A stretch of DNA of 64,000 nt, taken from the NCBI GenBank assembly GCA_964058845.1, contig CAXKVR010000015.1:124001-188000 (forward strand), given 5' to 3'. Made by a program: the position numbers and the translations under genes. Under the pieces are notes generated by a model. It made no database searches, was not told the origin of the DNA, and was given only the letters and a program-made list of their open reading frames with translations. The DNA is from Carex sylvatica (lineage: Eukaryota > Streptophyta > Magnoliopsida > Poales > Cyperaceae). The first letter of the stretch is position 1; the number at the start of each line of letters is the position of its first letter. This document shows positions 12,354 to 25,021 of the stretch, in pieces.

Positions 12354-12376
12354 CATTATGAAACATTTCATTATGT
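12354..12376. other. Loop of the ankyrin palindrome
   Basis: 23-bp spacer containing CATTATG twice (12354-12360 and 12369-12375), between complementary TGTTTTTG and CAAAAACA arm ends. A transcript crossing it could fold into a hairpin of about 1.57 kb. Confidence 0.9.
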
Positions 12377-13947
12377 CAAAAACAATAATAATAAATATCA
12401 GATAAACAATGTTTAGTCCAATTCAAATTGTATTCTCTTCAATACGATCACTCCACGCAAGGGTGGGATGCATGGTTCTAAAGACAGACAAAAAAGAATA
12501 GCCAGCAGAGTTCTAAACACAGACAAAAATAAGAACAGAAATATTGTTTCACTAGCATTCAAATCTCAATCCAGCAAAATCCCGATATAATCACGGAATG
12601 AAGCCCTGCAAAATAAAAATAAAAAAAACAAAGAATTAATTGTGACTGTCTAGTTCTAAAGAGCAACAAGTCAACAGGGAGAACATATGATCAGTAGAAA
12701 TTACAATTGTGACAAGTGCTCCTTGCCTAGCATTCGAATAATTTCTGGCTTGCCGATCAAATCGGCATCTGTTGTGGCATTGGTAAAGTATCTTTCGTGA
12801 ACCGCATTTCCCAAATGGCTCCAACAAAATAATCTCTTTGCATAGTAGTCACCTACATTTCCAGGGTTTTCCTTTATTGCCTAAAACAGAATAAGCTTAT
12901 TACTTTTAAAATAATTCAATATAAAATATTTTTTTAACAACGCATCAGAACTCTCACTTACATAGTTATAGAGAACTAGTGCCGCAAGATATTTGTTATT
13001 GAGTAACATATTAGTAATTCTCAGCCTCAGATCCAAAAGTCTCTTCTAGAACCATCAAAATTAAGATAGAAAAACTATATTGTTAATTTTTAATTGTTCC
13101 CAAAATTGTCGCTCAATATGTAATTTTTTTTTTTTAAATTACAATGATCTCAACTTAGAGACAGGGAGAAATGTACCTCACTAGCAAAATTTTCAGCTGC
13201 GAACTTAGTAAGCAAGCCCTCAACACTCCAATCTTGCACCGATGAAATACGAGTGGTTTTAGGAAACAAAATTTTCACAATCTCTCTTTTACGCCTCATT
13301 GCTGCAACTTCTATTGGCATTGCACATTTGTTATACTTAAAACTATATAATCAGCAGCCATGCAAGTATGCTGATATGTAATTTTGTCACAAAAAGAACA
13401 TTTAATTTTTTTATTCTAAAAACTGTCTCGAAATTATTTATTCCATTAACCTACCTCAAACCCTATTTTCCATATCACCTAATATTTAATAGTTACAATG
13501 AAAATAAAATGTGACTAACTTCATTAGGTAGATTGGGGTCGGCTCCATTTGCCAACAAGACCTCCATCAGCTCCTTGGAATGGTAAGCCAAGCTTAACAA
13601 TTGTATCTTGTTTACATCAGCCCCAGCCTACGATATTAAAATTTCAAATATTACATTGCTTCAATAACACATCATCTTATTTGTCCCTTGAGTGAATTTC
13701 ATTTAGTAACAGACCCTTGATTGAATTTTACAGCATCATAAATAAGATTTGGCTGACTAGCAAAGTTTTGATTATATAATAAACGTTTAGAACAAAAAAG
13801 ACAACACCTAAATATAGTTATCAGGAAAGCGAAAATTTGTACCAATATCAGTGATTCTAGAATATCCCTGGTTTTATCCAAGGGATGAAATTTAGAACTC
13901 TCATTGTTCATCACCACAAGAAGTAGAGGCGTCACGACACCACATAG
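12377..13947 (-). repeat. Right arm of 1.57-kb inverted repeat
   Basis: The arm that is continuous with the full-length ankyrin gene. It ends inside exon 5 (exon 5 begins at 13959), so the duplication captured exon 5 to beyond the stop codon plus about 190 bp of 3' flank. Confidence 0.95.
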
Positions 13948-15225
13948 CAACTCATCAAGCTGTCAAAACAGTAGATACATTAGGTTTACATTCTTTAAAT
14001 TAGCACCAATTTTAGCTAATTTGAGGTAAGAATATGTCGAGCCTATTTGAAAACCTATTATAAATTAATTTTATGTTATTTATAGTAACTATTTAAGGGA
14101 ATAGAGAAATGGGAAAAAAAGATAATTACATTAGGTTGGTGGCCGAACAAAAAATTCATACAAGACGTGTGGCCTAGCAAAGCAGACAACAGCAAGGGTG
14201 ATTCTGTGGAGTCATGGTCATGAATTTCAGCACCTGATTTGATTAGCCTTTCAATGGCTCTATGTTTATCTAAAATAAAAAAAAGTCACTTAGTATTGAC
14301 CAAAATTAAAAAAAAAAAAAATTGGAAAGGAAATATACCTCCAATTACAGCATAGTGAATAGGAGTGAACCCATTGTTATCTTTGACATGGAGATCAGCA
14401 CCATATTTGATTAGATTCTCAATGACAAATGAATCGCCAAAGTAGGCAGCAAAACATAATGATGTTTTCCCTACGAATACAAAGTTGCTAATCACATCAT
14501 TAATTGAAAAATATTTAAGAACCCACTCAAATTAGTTGCCATTTTCCCTTCAGTAACAACCCACTGTAATTAGCTTGTCTACAATTAGGTAAAAAACCAG
14601 TATTCACCTTTTTCAACATTTCTACTAACAACCTTTTTGTTAGATTAGAAATAATCACAATTTCCATACATATTTACTACCAATCTAATTACAGAATTGT
14701 TTGGCACCTCACTCCAAATTGTCCCAGACCTGAGGTCCCGAGTCTCTATAAATTTTTCAATTTTGAAACTTGAAAACATATAATATAATTTTTTGAGTTT
14801 ATATCAGGAATAATTCCTTTTGAAGTAACCATCCCTGACATATCTACATCAAAATACTTTATGAAGAAAATATCTTACCTGAAAGATAAACACACTTAGC
14901 ATTCAACCCATAATCTTCAATGAGTAATACACAAATCTCAGCATTTTCATGCCGTGCTGCATGATAAAGAGAATTATTATCCTCTTTATCACACAATTCG
15001 CAAATCTTCTCACCCATCGCCAGTCTGTCGCTTTTACTTGTTATTACTTCCAATTTCTGTATAAAAGAAGAGTTTTTTTTTTTGGCAATGAACCCGTAAG
15101 TTATGAAAGAAGAGTTAAACAGGAAGAAAATATTAAAAACGAAAAAAAAAAATCAAAATAAAAAGCTTACTGAGAAGATCAGGGAGTTTGCCCGATCGAA
15201 CTGCTTCAACCATCGCTTTAGCCAT
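12566..15225 (-). CDS. Ankyrin-repeat protein, 10 exons
   Basis: Predicted 392-residue ankyrin-repeat protein. Exons (minus strand): 15225-15171, 15046-14879, 14470-14339, 14269-14130, 13959-13843, 13627-13520, 13335-13177, 13045-12962, 12880-12705, 12605-12566. Phases agree at every junction. It starts MAKAMVEAVRSGKLPDLL. About six ankyrin repeats follow: NSLYHAARHENAEICVLLIE, KTSLCFAAYFGDSFVIENLI, GFTPIHYAVIGG..., ELMEVLLANGADPN, MPIEVAAMRRKREIVKILF. The LFPxTxxIxxVxDWSVEGLL segment matches plant ankyrin proteins that usually continue into TPR repeats; here only a short divergent tail (AIEENPGN...YAKRLFCW) remains, ending GILLD. No signal peptide or membrane segment. The exon 2 acceptor (GGAAG at 15047) is the only AG that keeps the frame; the stronger TACAG 10 bp upstream would bring a stop. 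A solo LTR lies 46 bp upstream and half of the gene is mirrored in the adjacent arm. Molecular partner unknown. Confidence 0.75.
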
Positions 15226-18200
15226 GGTCAGATCTGTGCAAGAGAGTGTCGATTAGAAACAGCGAAAATATTGTCACACCCAAACCAGAAATTCTGGATT
15301 AAGGTGTGATCAACCTCGCCTCGTACTTAATTAATCATTAAGTACGCAAGGCTAAATAACAAAATAATCAAACAGCAGCGGAATCATAAGATAAAGTATC
15401 AGCATCAGACACATAAACAATAAATAAATATAAACATACATGTCATACATACAATCCGTCTCGGATCCATAAATAACATCCACTAATGAAAGGAGGTACA
15501 TGATCTAGCGAGATTCGTATATATAAATACAAGATTACGGATACTCGTAATCCTAATCAAAATCCTAACATAAAAGTAAATCAAACGGCGCGGCCATCAA
15601 GAACAGCTCCTAGCACCTCCTACTGCGGACCGCCAGACTCTATACCTAAAACCCACGAAACAACTTGTGGGTGAGCGACGAATCGCCCAGTATGTGACCC
15701 AGAATTATCCCCTCAGGGATCCTCTACAGTCAAAGCACTTTTAGTTATAAAATTAATAAACTTTAAAATATGCATATGTGTGAACCTATATTAATATCTA
15801 ATAAAATTTATAATACTTTTTAATGATGCCATGATGCGATTATTCTATTATGCCAACATGCAAAATAACCCAAAGTAAAATCAAAGTATAATATCGGATA
15901 GAAATCAAATTGGAATCCAGTACACCTCGCACTGTGTGCCCAAATATAATAATGATAATAATAATAATATGGTCAAGTATATCACCCCGTACTGTGCCAA
16001 TAGGATCAAAAGATCCGAATAATATAATCCAAGGACTGCGATCATAGGCGCAATGATACACGTTGCCTAGTGACATCGAGAATTGCCCACAAGTTATAAG
16101 CACGCTAGCCGATGGGTATATCAAAAATCATATGTGTCATCTCGCCTAACGATTCATCACCAAACATATCCAATAGAAGAAATTATACAATGCATGTCGT
16201 AAAATTGTTAATCTCTTCCCTTATGAGCAGGAGAGAACTCTACCGTCCGGCCAGACCAATAGGACCAGGGGGCTTGTCGACCCCCGTGCATCAAGGCTCG
16301 TCGACCTTATGCACTTGCACTTCATTCCTCAAGGTCTGCATTGGGCCTTGGGAACTTCCGTTTCTAGGCAAAGTAGCTCCTAATGTAGGGAAGGAATAAA
16401 TTCCCGAATTGTATCGTGTCACAGAACTCGAGATCGAAACTGCTCACGTCAAATAGTAAAATAATCAAAAATAATACATAATCAAACTTTATACATATAA
16501 TATAAATCCTAAGGCCATCTGAGAATCAAGTAACACTCATCTCAGCGGCTGTCGGGCCGTCCCATGCCAAGTGACACCGAGACGGAACGAAGTCACTCGG
16601 CACTGCTCAGCCCTCACCAATGCATGCATGTGCACGTAATATAGTAATAATATATTATCTTCCACGAGAAGAAGACAAACTAATAACCTAATATTCTAAT
16701 AATATACATATAATATTATTTACTTACTCTACTCCTAAAATACAGTAAATTCGAGTTTGTCAGGGTTTATGCAATTCTACCTACAGTGCAGAAAGGATAA
16801 CATGCTCTACAATTTTAATGCAACTACTTAAAAATAAAGTGCGGATGTCAGGTCAGATGGATCGACTGGTAAGAGTACACCCACGAAAAGAATAATTCAG
16901 ATATCCCACACCTGTGGGGGCTAGAGTCTCTGTGGCTAACCCTCAGCGAAATCAGCAGGATCCGCATATAAAACTGCGGGTCAACCGGATCAGTCCACGG
17001 ATCAGACTCGTATAAAATATGCTGATCTGAAATTTCGTAATTACAACTAATTAAAATATACGCTAAATTATTCTAACCCTCGTCCCATTTAATATGTTTA
17101 GTCGTATGTTCGATTAATTTGGTTTTATAAAAATTACCATTTCAGTCAGTAGGACTGAACCAGTTAGTTACATATTGATCATTTACTTTCATGTCATCGA
17201 GCTTAGCATTAATCTTAATTTATAATTTCGTGAGGTATTGATCATTTACTTTGATCTTAATTAATCAAATTTTAATCTAAACTAATTTATAATTTCAATA
17301 ATTTAATTTGAAGATATATTGCTTATAAATTTTCTAATATCAAAATATTTGCAAAAATAATTATTCGTGAGTGACAGTAAATTAAACGTGTTTTACTTAA
17401 TTACTCTATTTTAATTACCTATCTACTTTGATTTATTTTAAATGAACTACAATTAATTTTAGTCGTTCGCCATTAAGTTTCGAAAGCTAATTTCTGATTT
17501 AAAATTTTTAAATCCAATATTTTAATAAAATATACTAATGATGTATTTATTATAAATTTTGTGTTTTTAGTTTAATATATTTTAGTTGTTTTATATTTTT
17601 AGATGCATAATTCGGTTATAAAATTTTAGAAACAAAACCTTTAACTAATTTTCGTGTTTCTAATTAATTATTTCTAAGTCGCACAGTTCGTTATTTTATA
17701 ACGAATTTAATTTTACGTTTAATTCGTCGTTTCAAATCCAAGTATTAATTAATAATTTTCGTTGCTAATTAATTGTTATTTATTAATTAGCAATGAAGTT
17801 TTTATAAAAGTTTTAAAAAGTTTAAAAGTTTTAATTAAAACATGTTTATTAAACTTATATTTTATTTAATATGTGGGGTGTCTTAGTTTGGTTTGTTTCG
17901 GGATCATACAAGTGTCCAATTGGGTTATTTTAGTATCTGCTCAAATTATGTTATGAGCTATCATCAAGACATCAGGACCTGGACGGTATAATCATTTCTC
18001 AATTTAATTTAGATTTACATAAGCATCTAGTTTTATTCGGTTACATTATCAAAACCTAAGTTTTAAAATCCGTCAATTCCTTCCCATATTCTAAGATTGG
18101 GCCCATTTATTCATATATACATATCATGTCAAAATCCAAATTAATTCAAAGGCCCAATCAATTAATCAAATTCTTTCACAAACCCAATTCCTTAAGGCCC

Positions 18201-18385
18201 AAAACAATAAACATTTAATTTATTCAACCAATAGCACAACAGCAAGGTCACGGCCCCTTATCCCATATAAATTCACATTTTTCAGATTGGCCCTTAGTCA
18301 ATATAATTTTCACACAAGGGCATATATTTTACAATTCAGACCCCTACTATTTTTATTTTGCAATATGGTCCCTGCCAGATCAAAG

Positions 18386-18499
18386 GCTGGTATACACACA
18401 AAATCAGCACCATACCAGTAGTATACTGGGCTGGTACCAGTAGCTGGTATACACACAAAATCAGCACCATACCAGTAGTATACTGGGCTGGTACCACTG
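18386..18499 (+). repeat. 57-bp tandem repeat, two copies
   Basis: Two adjacent copies beginning GCTGGTATACACACAAAATC, at 18386 and 18443. It lies inside the solo LTR. Confidence 0.95.
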
Positions 18500-20013
18500 G
18501 TACCAGCACTTCGCAAGTCAGCACAACAACAACAGAGCCAAGCAACAAGCCAGGTCAGAAAAACAGAAAAGACAAGGCAACAGGTCAGAGGCAAAGCACA
18601 CAGCCAGCAAAACAGAACAAGGCGCAGGTCAAGGCAAAGCACCCAGCCAGCAAAACACACAAGCACACATGCACATATGCACATATACCAGACAGAACAG
18701 CACACCAGAAACAAAGAAAGGCAGCAGGTCAGAGAGCACGGCAACACAGCTACGTGCATTGGCTTGCCGGGAAAATCAACAACCCGAGCAAGCCACAATT
18801 TTAACGATTATAAATTGGCAAGGCACAAATCAATCAAATAAAATGAGGCATTTCGAAAGATTACCCGAATAAGCAAGGGAAGAGATGGAGATGAAAAACA
18901 GTCGGTTCCAAGCACGGCTCGCGTCTCGGCCGTCTAAATCGATTTTTCGCACCATTGAAATGCCAGTTTCTTAGAAATGCCTCAAGAACAACCAACAACA
19001 CAGATTCACAATCACAACAGAAAATCGAATTTAAAAGAGGGTTTTTCTCAACACATGAGATAGAGGCAGAAAGAGAGAGAGAGCAACCAACCAAAGGGGA
19101 GAGGGGAGTACATATACCCGGAAAAGGGAGAGAACCACACGTAACAGGGCCAGTCCGTGCGACTGACTGACCACAGAAAGACAGCGGCAACAGTCGCTGC
19201 TTCGCAATAAATTCACCCAAAAAGGGCGTGGGCGTGCGTACGGCACGGCAGAGAGGGAGAGGGGGAAATCAAAATCCTAGCCTCTTCTCCGGTTAGGAAG
19301 GAAAGGAGAGAGAGTTGGCGAAGGGGGCCCTATGCTCAACGGCAGAGAAGGAGAGAAAGAGAGGGATCTCTCTTGCGTGAAAGGGAGAAGGAGAAACGGG
19401 GAAGGGTAGAAAGGGGTCTGTGTGGCCCGTCGGCAAAGAAAGAAAGAGAGAAAAGGAGGGTTTGCTTGTGGACCCGAAATTCCTATTAAATGGAGTTAAT
19501 TATCAAATTTTCAAATGTTTGTAAGGATCAAAGGATGTGATTACTTCAGAATTTGTGCTAGGATAGATCAATGGTATAAATAATTTTGAAATTCAATATG
19601 AACTCATTTTAATTTAGAATCGGAATAATTTGATATCCATTTATATAATTATATATTCGATTAAATCTCTAAAATTCCGAAATGAACTAGTTTTATAAAT
19701 TCCATAATTTATTTATACGAATAATTTCATATAATTATACTCTTATTTAGAATTCAATTATTTATTTATTCATACAATCAAATTGTAAATTTCTTTTCTA
19801 AATGGTTCAACAGAACTTGTAACGACTTTTTTTAAAATTTACGAACTACTCGAATAATTACCCTTAATTTATAGAATTTATATTCTATATTCAAATTCTT
19901 ACTTAGTACACATTAAATTCATAACTCGGTTATATTTTGAAATTTTAGTATCACTTTAAAATTAATTAGACATAAATTTGAAATGTCATTTTATTAACCA
20001 AATTTTAAATTAG

Positions 20014-20113
<100 letters not shown>

Positions 20114-20158
20114 TTAGCAAGTAAATTATATTTTAAAATTTTGGAATATAACAAATAT

Positions 20159-21680
20159 TATGAGGATCAAATACACACTCATATATATACAGAGATATAT
20201 CGGGAATTATCTAGACCCTCGCCACTGGAGAAGTGAGCAAAGAGAGTGAGAGTGACGAAGAAGAAACCCTAGGACTTGGAATATTAATAAAGAGCGGCTG
20301 TGTATTTATGAGCCGTCTGATCGAATATGTAATTATGGATGCACCTGATGCCTAGTAAAAGTTAATTAACCGCTTACGTCATGTCAGTTTAGCGAAGTAA
20401 CTTTATCAACGTTTTTTAGCGATGTAGCTCGCTTTGGCCGAATCCTCTAATTGACATAATTGAGTATAGTCAATCTCTAATTGACATATGGCATTCATCT
20501 TTCAATTTATTGATAAAGGTTTTAATCTACTTAATTAATTATGAATGATATAATTTCCTCTTTCCTCACTTTTCACCTTCTATTTCAGATTTAATTAAAA
20601 ATAAATAAAAAATAAGCACCGGTCCCTTCTCTAACCTCTTAAATATTGTGACAAGAAAAATTCAAAATATAAGCCAATTCTTGCCACGAGGATTTCTTGA
20701 TTCATGAGAATTTCATGGATTAGATCAAGTAGCAAAATATTTTAGCATTTCCATGATATTATACTTTAGATAATAGTTGAATATGAAATTGACTTGGTCA
20801 CATTGGAAATGAAAAAACTTGTTCTGTGCACAGCCTATTACAAAACATATAGCAACTAAATGTGTATTTTCTGACTACAAAAACCTCACACAGCTTAAAT
20901 ATTACAAAGTTGGATCATATGCCTAATCAATTACAAACTATAAACGCTTTTGTACTCTTGTCAATTTAATTTCAATAAATATACAAATTCTAACAATTCG
21001 CTGGGTAGGTATAGAAAAGAAAAAATATAAATGATTTTTTAAGAAGAATAAGCATCAAAAGTTACTGATAGCTCAATACATTTGTGGTCATATTAAATTG
21101 CAAAATGAAATATAGTAAGAGAAGAAAAAAAAACAACTGAATTAAAGAAGGTTATAAAAAGAAAAAAAAAGTGGAAAAACAGAAAGATGAAATTAGAACC
21201 GAATTCAACTCAAGAGAGAGGCCTGATTTGCATAAGTTAAGATCTAATTAAGGCAAATACATTTTGTGTACACTTCTTAATTTGATTAAAGGAAAGTTTT
21301 TTTTTAATCAATTATGAAGTAGAAGGTGAAGAGACTGACCGAGGAAAGATGAAAGAATGCCATTAAATAATCAATTGAATAGATAAAAATATTCTTGTCA
21401 ATGAGTTGAAAGGTGGATGTCCACGTGTAGACAAATGATTGTTCAAGCAGGTTTATCAACATTTCAGTTCCATTCTTTTTGACAGTTTAGATCCTTTAGG
21501 ATGCTAGCCCCATTAAGTTTACTTTTCGTTGCTAGTAAATCACTGCCATATAATGCGCGTATGATTTTCTCTTTAGCTTTCTTTTGTGACAACTTAACAA
21601 TAACATTCTTTTAATTATGTTCAGTTTCAGTTTATTAATAGCATTCATAATTTTCAACGGTTGAGACATAATTTAGGTAA
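20159..21680. other. Non-coding, weak fold-back symmetry
   Basis: No gene. The region holds a diverged inverted similarity: 20475-20600 (GACATATGGCATTCATCTTTC...CACCTTCTATTTC) resembles the reverse complement of 21290-21420 (GACATCCACCTTTCAAC...CACCTTCTACTTC). This may be an old fold-back element of about 0.95 kb. Confidence 0.35.
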
Positions 21681-21689
21681 AAATTAAGA

Positions 21690-22245
21690 AGCTCATTAAA
21701 CGATACTAGAGCTTTTAAGACATTTCAAAGCCTCAATTCTCTCTCAAAAAAAAAGAGGACATTTGAGGGCTATTTCACTATTATATTTTTGTACAAGAGT
21801 GAAATTTATGTAGACCAGATACATGTTTTTAGTTTTCTTAAGCTAGTTAATTTGATGTAATTTTAAGATTAATTTATGTGTCTGTTATTCTTATTTATTT
21901 TTTTTCTTTTCTAGCTTTTAGATACAGGAAGAGGTTGGTACGACCCATTCTGTAAGGATAAGCTTTATTTACTCTGTAATCAAACTTTTCTTTCGATACA
22001 TATCTACGGGTTTCACATTAAAAAAAAATACACATTACATGCTTTACATGCTACGGTGTGTTTTCCAAAAATACTTTTTCTTTGTACAAGCTTTTCAAAT
22101 TAAGATTTAAAAAACAAAAAACAAAATGAACAAAACAACTGACCAGAAAGATTGATCTGATTTGAGACATACCTTTTTCGTTTTTTTTTAGCTAGTCTAG
22201 TCTAGAATAGCTAGTCTAGAAGGAGATCAAAAAAGAAAAAGGAAA
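21690..22245 (+). repeat. Local duplication, copy 1
   Basis: Colinear with 23465-24060: ACTAGAGCTTTT-AGACATTTCA, TTTGTACAAGAGT, ACATGCTACGG(T/C)GTG, CTTTTTCTTTGTACAAG, GATTTGAGxxATACC. Copy 2 carries a Mutator-like MITE that copy 1 lacks. Neither copy has coding sequence. Confidence 0.75.
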
Positions 22246-22616
22246 AAAACAAGAGCCTAGACTCCACTACTCCATTGGGAAATTATATGACCATACAGTC
22301 TTCTGGCAATGTGTTTTTCCTTTTATCTTTTAGGAACTGAGGAATAATGGTAGTGGTACCGATACTTTTATCTTTTATCAATCCAGTTTTTATTTCTTTT
22401 TTAAGTTGTTATTTATTTTTAAGTTGCTATTCTTATCTTTCTAACTTTGTTGGCCGGTCTATTTACGTAACGTAAGACTTTTTCTATCAATGCATGCGTA
22501 AAATACTTTTTAGTAAACAAAAAAATAAATAAAACTGGTTCAAAATTTTTATTAATATTAAAAAAAATAAAAATTTTAACTATCTGCGCTCTTTTGTTGG
22601 GAATTCCAAATCAGCT

Positions 22617-22646
22617 CAAATCGGAGAAATATTATTCTCCGATTTG
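22617..22646. repeat. Perfect 12-bp stem hairpin
   Basis: CAAATCGGAGAA and its exact complement TTCTCCGATTTG are separated by ATATTA. It is flanked by CTGCGCTCTTTTG on the left and CTGCGCTCTTTG on the right, so it is likely the core of a small MITE. Confidence 0.7.
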
Positions 22647-22779
22647 ATCAGATTTGATCTGCGCTCTTTGCCCACCGTGATCGATTTGTTAAGTTTGATC
22701 ATATTTATCTATTTTTTTCATAATTTATATTAGTTTATTCAATATTAACCATTCAATCAAGATTTAACAGTTTTAATTA

Positions 22780-22965
22780 CACGTGACTCGCGTGACCATG
22801 TTCCGTGCCACAATTAAATATTTCGCATGACGTGTCATGCCAAATTTTTGAAAGATGATCACATCATGCGAACAGTCACAGCACGTGACATATGAGTCAC
22901 GACACGTGATCAACAAATGTGTCGTGCCGTGGCCAAAACGTACCGTGCTGTAACGTATCTAGTCA
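22780..22965. repeat. Cluster of CACGTGAC-like motifs
   Basis: Repeated short words (CACGTGAC, CACGACACGTG, CGTGTCATGCC, GTCGTGCCGTGG) in both orientations. This looks like a degenerate subterminal-repeat region of a transposon. No termini found. Confidence 0.4.
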
Positions 22966-23464
22966 CGCTATTGCAGATTCAAATTTATATCTGCTACTCT
23001 GCTCTTATTCGTCAGAGAACAAATTTATACTATAAATTATCAGTAATTTGTATCTACTCTTATTGAAATCCTAGATCTGTCCATATTCACACGTATACGT
23101 TGATATTAGTTTTGATGACCTCTTGTAATTATATACATATATAAAAGAAAACCAATAGATTTATTACGCATGTAGCATCACATTAGTTTTAAACAATACG
23201 TAGTAAAACCTACACATTTAATTTTTTTTTTAAAGAAACAATTGAGGTTAAGCCCCTATTTATATTAATCTCGATTAGGTTCTCAAATTGGAAATCTTGT
23301 GTTGTGTAGAAGAATAAAATGCCAAAAGAAAGGAAAACAAGGAGGAGATCCTATATACGAGGTGCTAAGCGGGTGAGGGTTGGGTGTTAAAGAAAATAAA
23401 ATACAAAGCTGCTGTGCTATCCTATACATTTAATTTAGGTAGTAGAAATTATGAAGATCATTAA

Positions 23465-24060
23465 ATAACGTTGACTAGAGCTTTTGAGACATTTCACATC
23501 CTATGGCTATGGGAGTCGGAGTAGGTCCGATGCCCATTGGATCTACTTTGGTTCATTGGATGTTGTGACCATCCAATTGCATCAAGATTCGTGCAATTCG
23601 TATTAAATCCGTGCAAGTTTTTATCAATTTTTGTGCTTACAGATCTTAATGTTGATCATACGGTGATAGAGCCCATCGAACCTAAAAGTAGGTCCAATGG
23701 GCATCGGACCTACTCCTATCTCATGGCTATGTGATTCATTATTATAATTTTGTACAAGAGTACAATTTATATAGACTAGCTAGATGCATACTTCACATGC
23801 TACGGCGTGTGTTGTAGACTAGATACATATTACATGCTACAGTCAATGTGCTTTCCAAAAAATACTTTTTCTTTGTACAAGTTTTTTAAATTGAGATAGA
23901 AAAAAATAAAAATAAAGGTAACAAGAAGAAAACTAAGAAAGAGAAAAATTGATCAGATTTGAGGTATACCTAAACCTTTTTAGTGCAAGTCCACGTTATT
24001 CGAAATTTGTTGACAAGACTACACATAGCTGCTGCAAAATAGCTAGTCTAGACATAATAT
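23465..24060 (+). repeat. Local duplication, copy 2
   Basis: Second copy of the 21690-22245 segment, interrupted at ATGGCTATG by the 211-bp MITE described next. Confidence 0.75.
23512..23722. mobile_element. Mutator-like MITE, 211 bp
   Basis: The terminal inverted repeats share GGAGTAGGTCCGATGCCCAT, and a perfect 9-bp target duplication ATGGCTATG flanks the element (23503-23511 and 23723-23731). A 9-bp duplication is the mark of Mutator-like transposases. The short open frame inside is not a gene. The empty-site version is preserved in outline in the sister duplication at 21.7 kb. Confidence 0.9.
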
Positions 24061-24332
24061 AATATAAGGACTAAGGAGACAATTAAAGAGAATTATTAAT
24101 GTATGCTACCGAATAGCTACCGCATGAAGCTCATGGTTTGCACTGCAAATCTCTTCATCATCGTTGCATAATATAAATATTCAACAATTTGTTTTTATAA
24201 AATCTACTATTTGACGTTCTTGAACTTTCATGGTATATATTTAAAATTTAAATTTAAAGCACTCAAAATTTCTATTTCCAGATATTTGGTTGGAATCTTC
24301 TTTTTGACTGACAAATATATAATTACCTTTAA

Positions 24333-25021
24333 GGGAGAATTTTATATATAATTATCATTTAAATTTTCGTAATTACATATTTATCATCTAAAAATCTAAT
24401 AACTCACATATTAATTTACCCAATATAACTTTAGTATATATCAAATATACCCAAAACTAATATTAATTATGTTTAATTTTCTTAAAACTATAATTAATCA
24501 AAGATTAACTTAGCATCATCTCTTTCTTTTCTTAGAACTGTTCTCCTTTATATCCAATATAAAAAATATTAAAAATAGATATTCCAAACTGAGCCAGTAA
24601 CAAAACACAGATTTTCAAACTCAGTTACTACTTTGATAACAGGTTGTGATATCAGCATCAAATTCAGCTAGAAAAGTTGAAGTGGTTACCTTGATTTTAG
24701 ACGATCAAACTGGTGTTGGAATCCTTATATCGAGTCTGCTACCCCCTTTTTTTCGAGTTTAAGCGGAAGAGACGAGATGAAGAGGAAATTTAAGCGAAAA
24801 TGAAAAGTTATGTCAAAAAAGACAAAAGAAAATCTGTACGCAAAAGAGGAAGGGGACAGAGAAGGAGAAGAGACTAAATGACTTATTAATTATATTTTAT
24901 ATAATCTTAAATTAAATTAATCTCATTTTTTTATTAATTGGATATATATGTGAGTTATTAGATTTTTAAATAAAAAATATATAATTATAAAAATTTAGAC
25001 GATAAATACGTAAATTCTCCC
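24333..25021. mobile_element. Mutator-like non-autonomous element, 689 bp
   Basis: Long imperfect terminal inverted repeats of about 110 bp start GGGAGAATTT and share TCTAATAACTCACATAT. The flanking nonamers TACCTTTAA and TAACTTTAA match at 8 of 9 positions, as expected for an aged Mutator-type duplication. The interior (about 24520-24880) is unique and G-rich on one strand (AAGCGGAAGAGACGAGATGA), possibly acquired host sequence. No transposase. Confidence 0.75.

Noticed and set aside
16112..16399. 95-codon plus-strand frame
   Set aside because: It lies within the LTR, lacks splice or homology support and is opposed by another open frame.
18386..18499. Tandem repeat as a possible CRISPR-like array
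   Set aside because: Only two adjacent copies without spacers, in a plant LTR.
15840..19246. Several open frames of 70-160 codons on both strands
   Set aside because: They lie inside the solo LTR, overlap each other on opposite strands and follow tandem or purine-rich repeats. No domain is recognisable.
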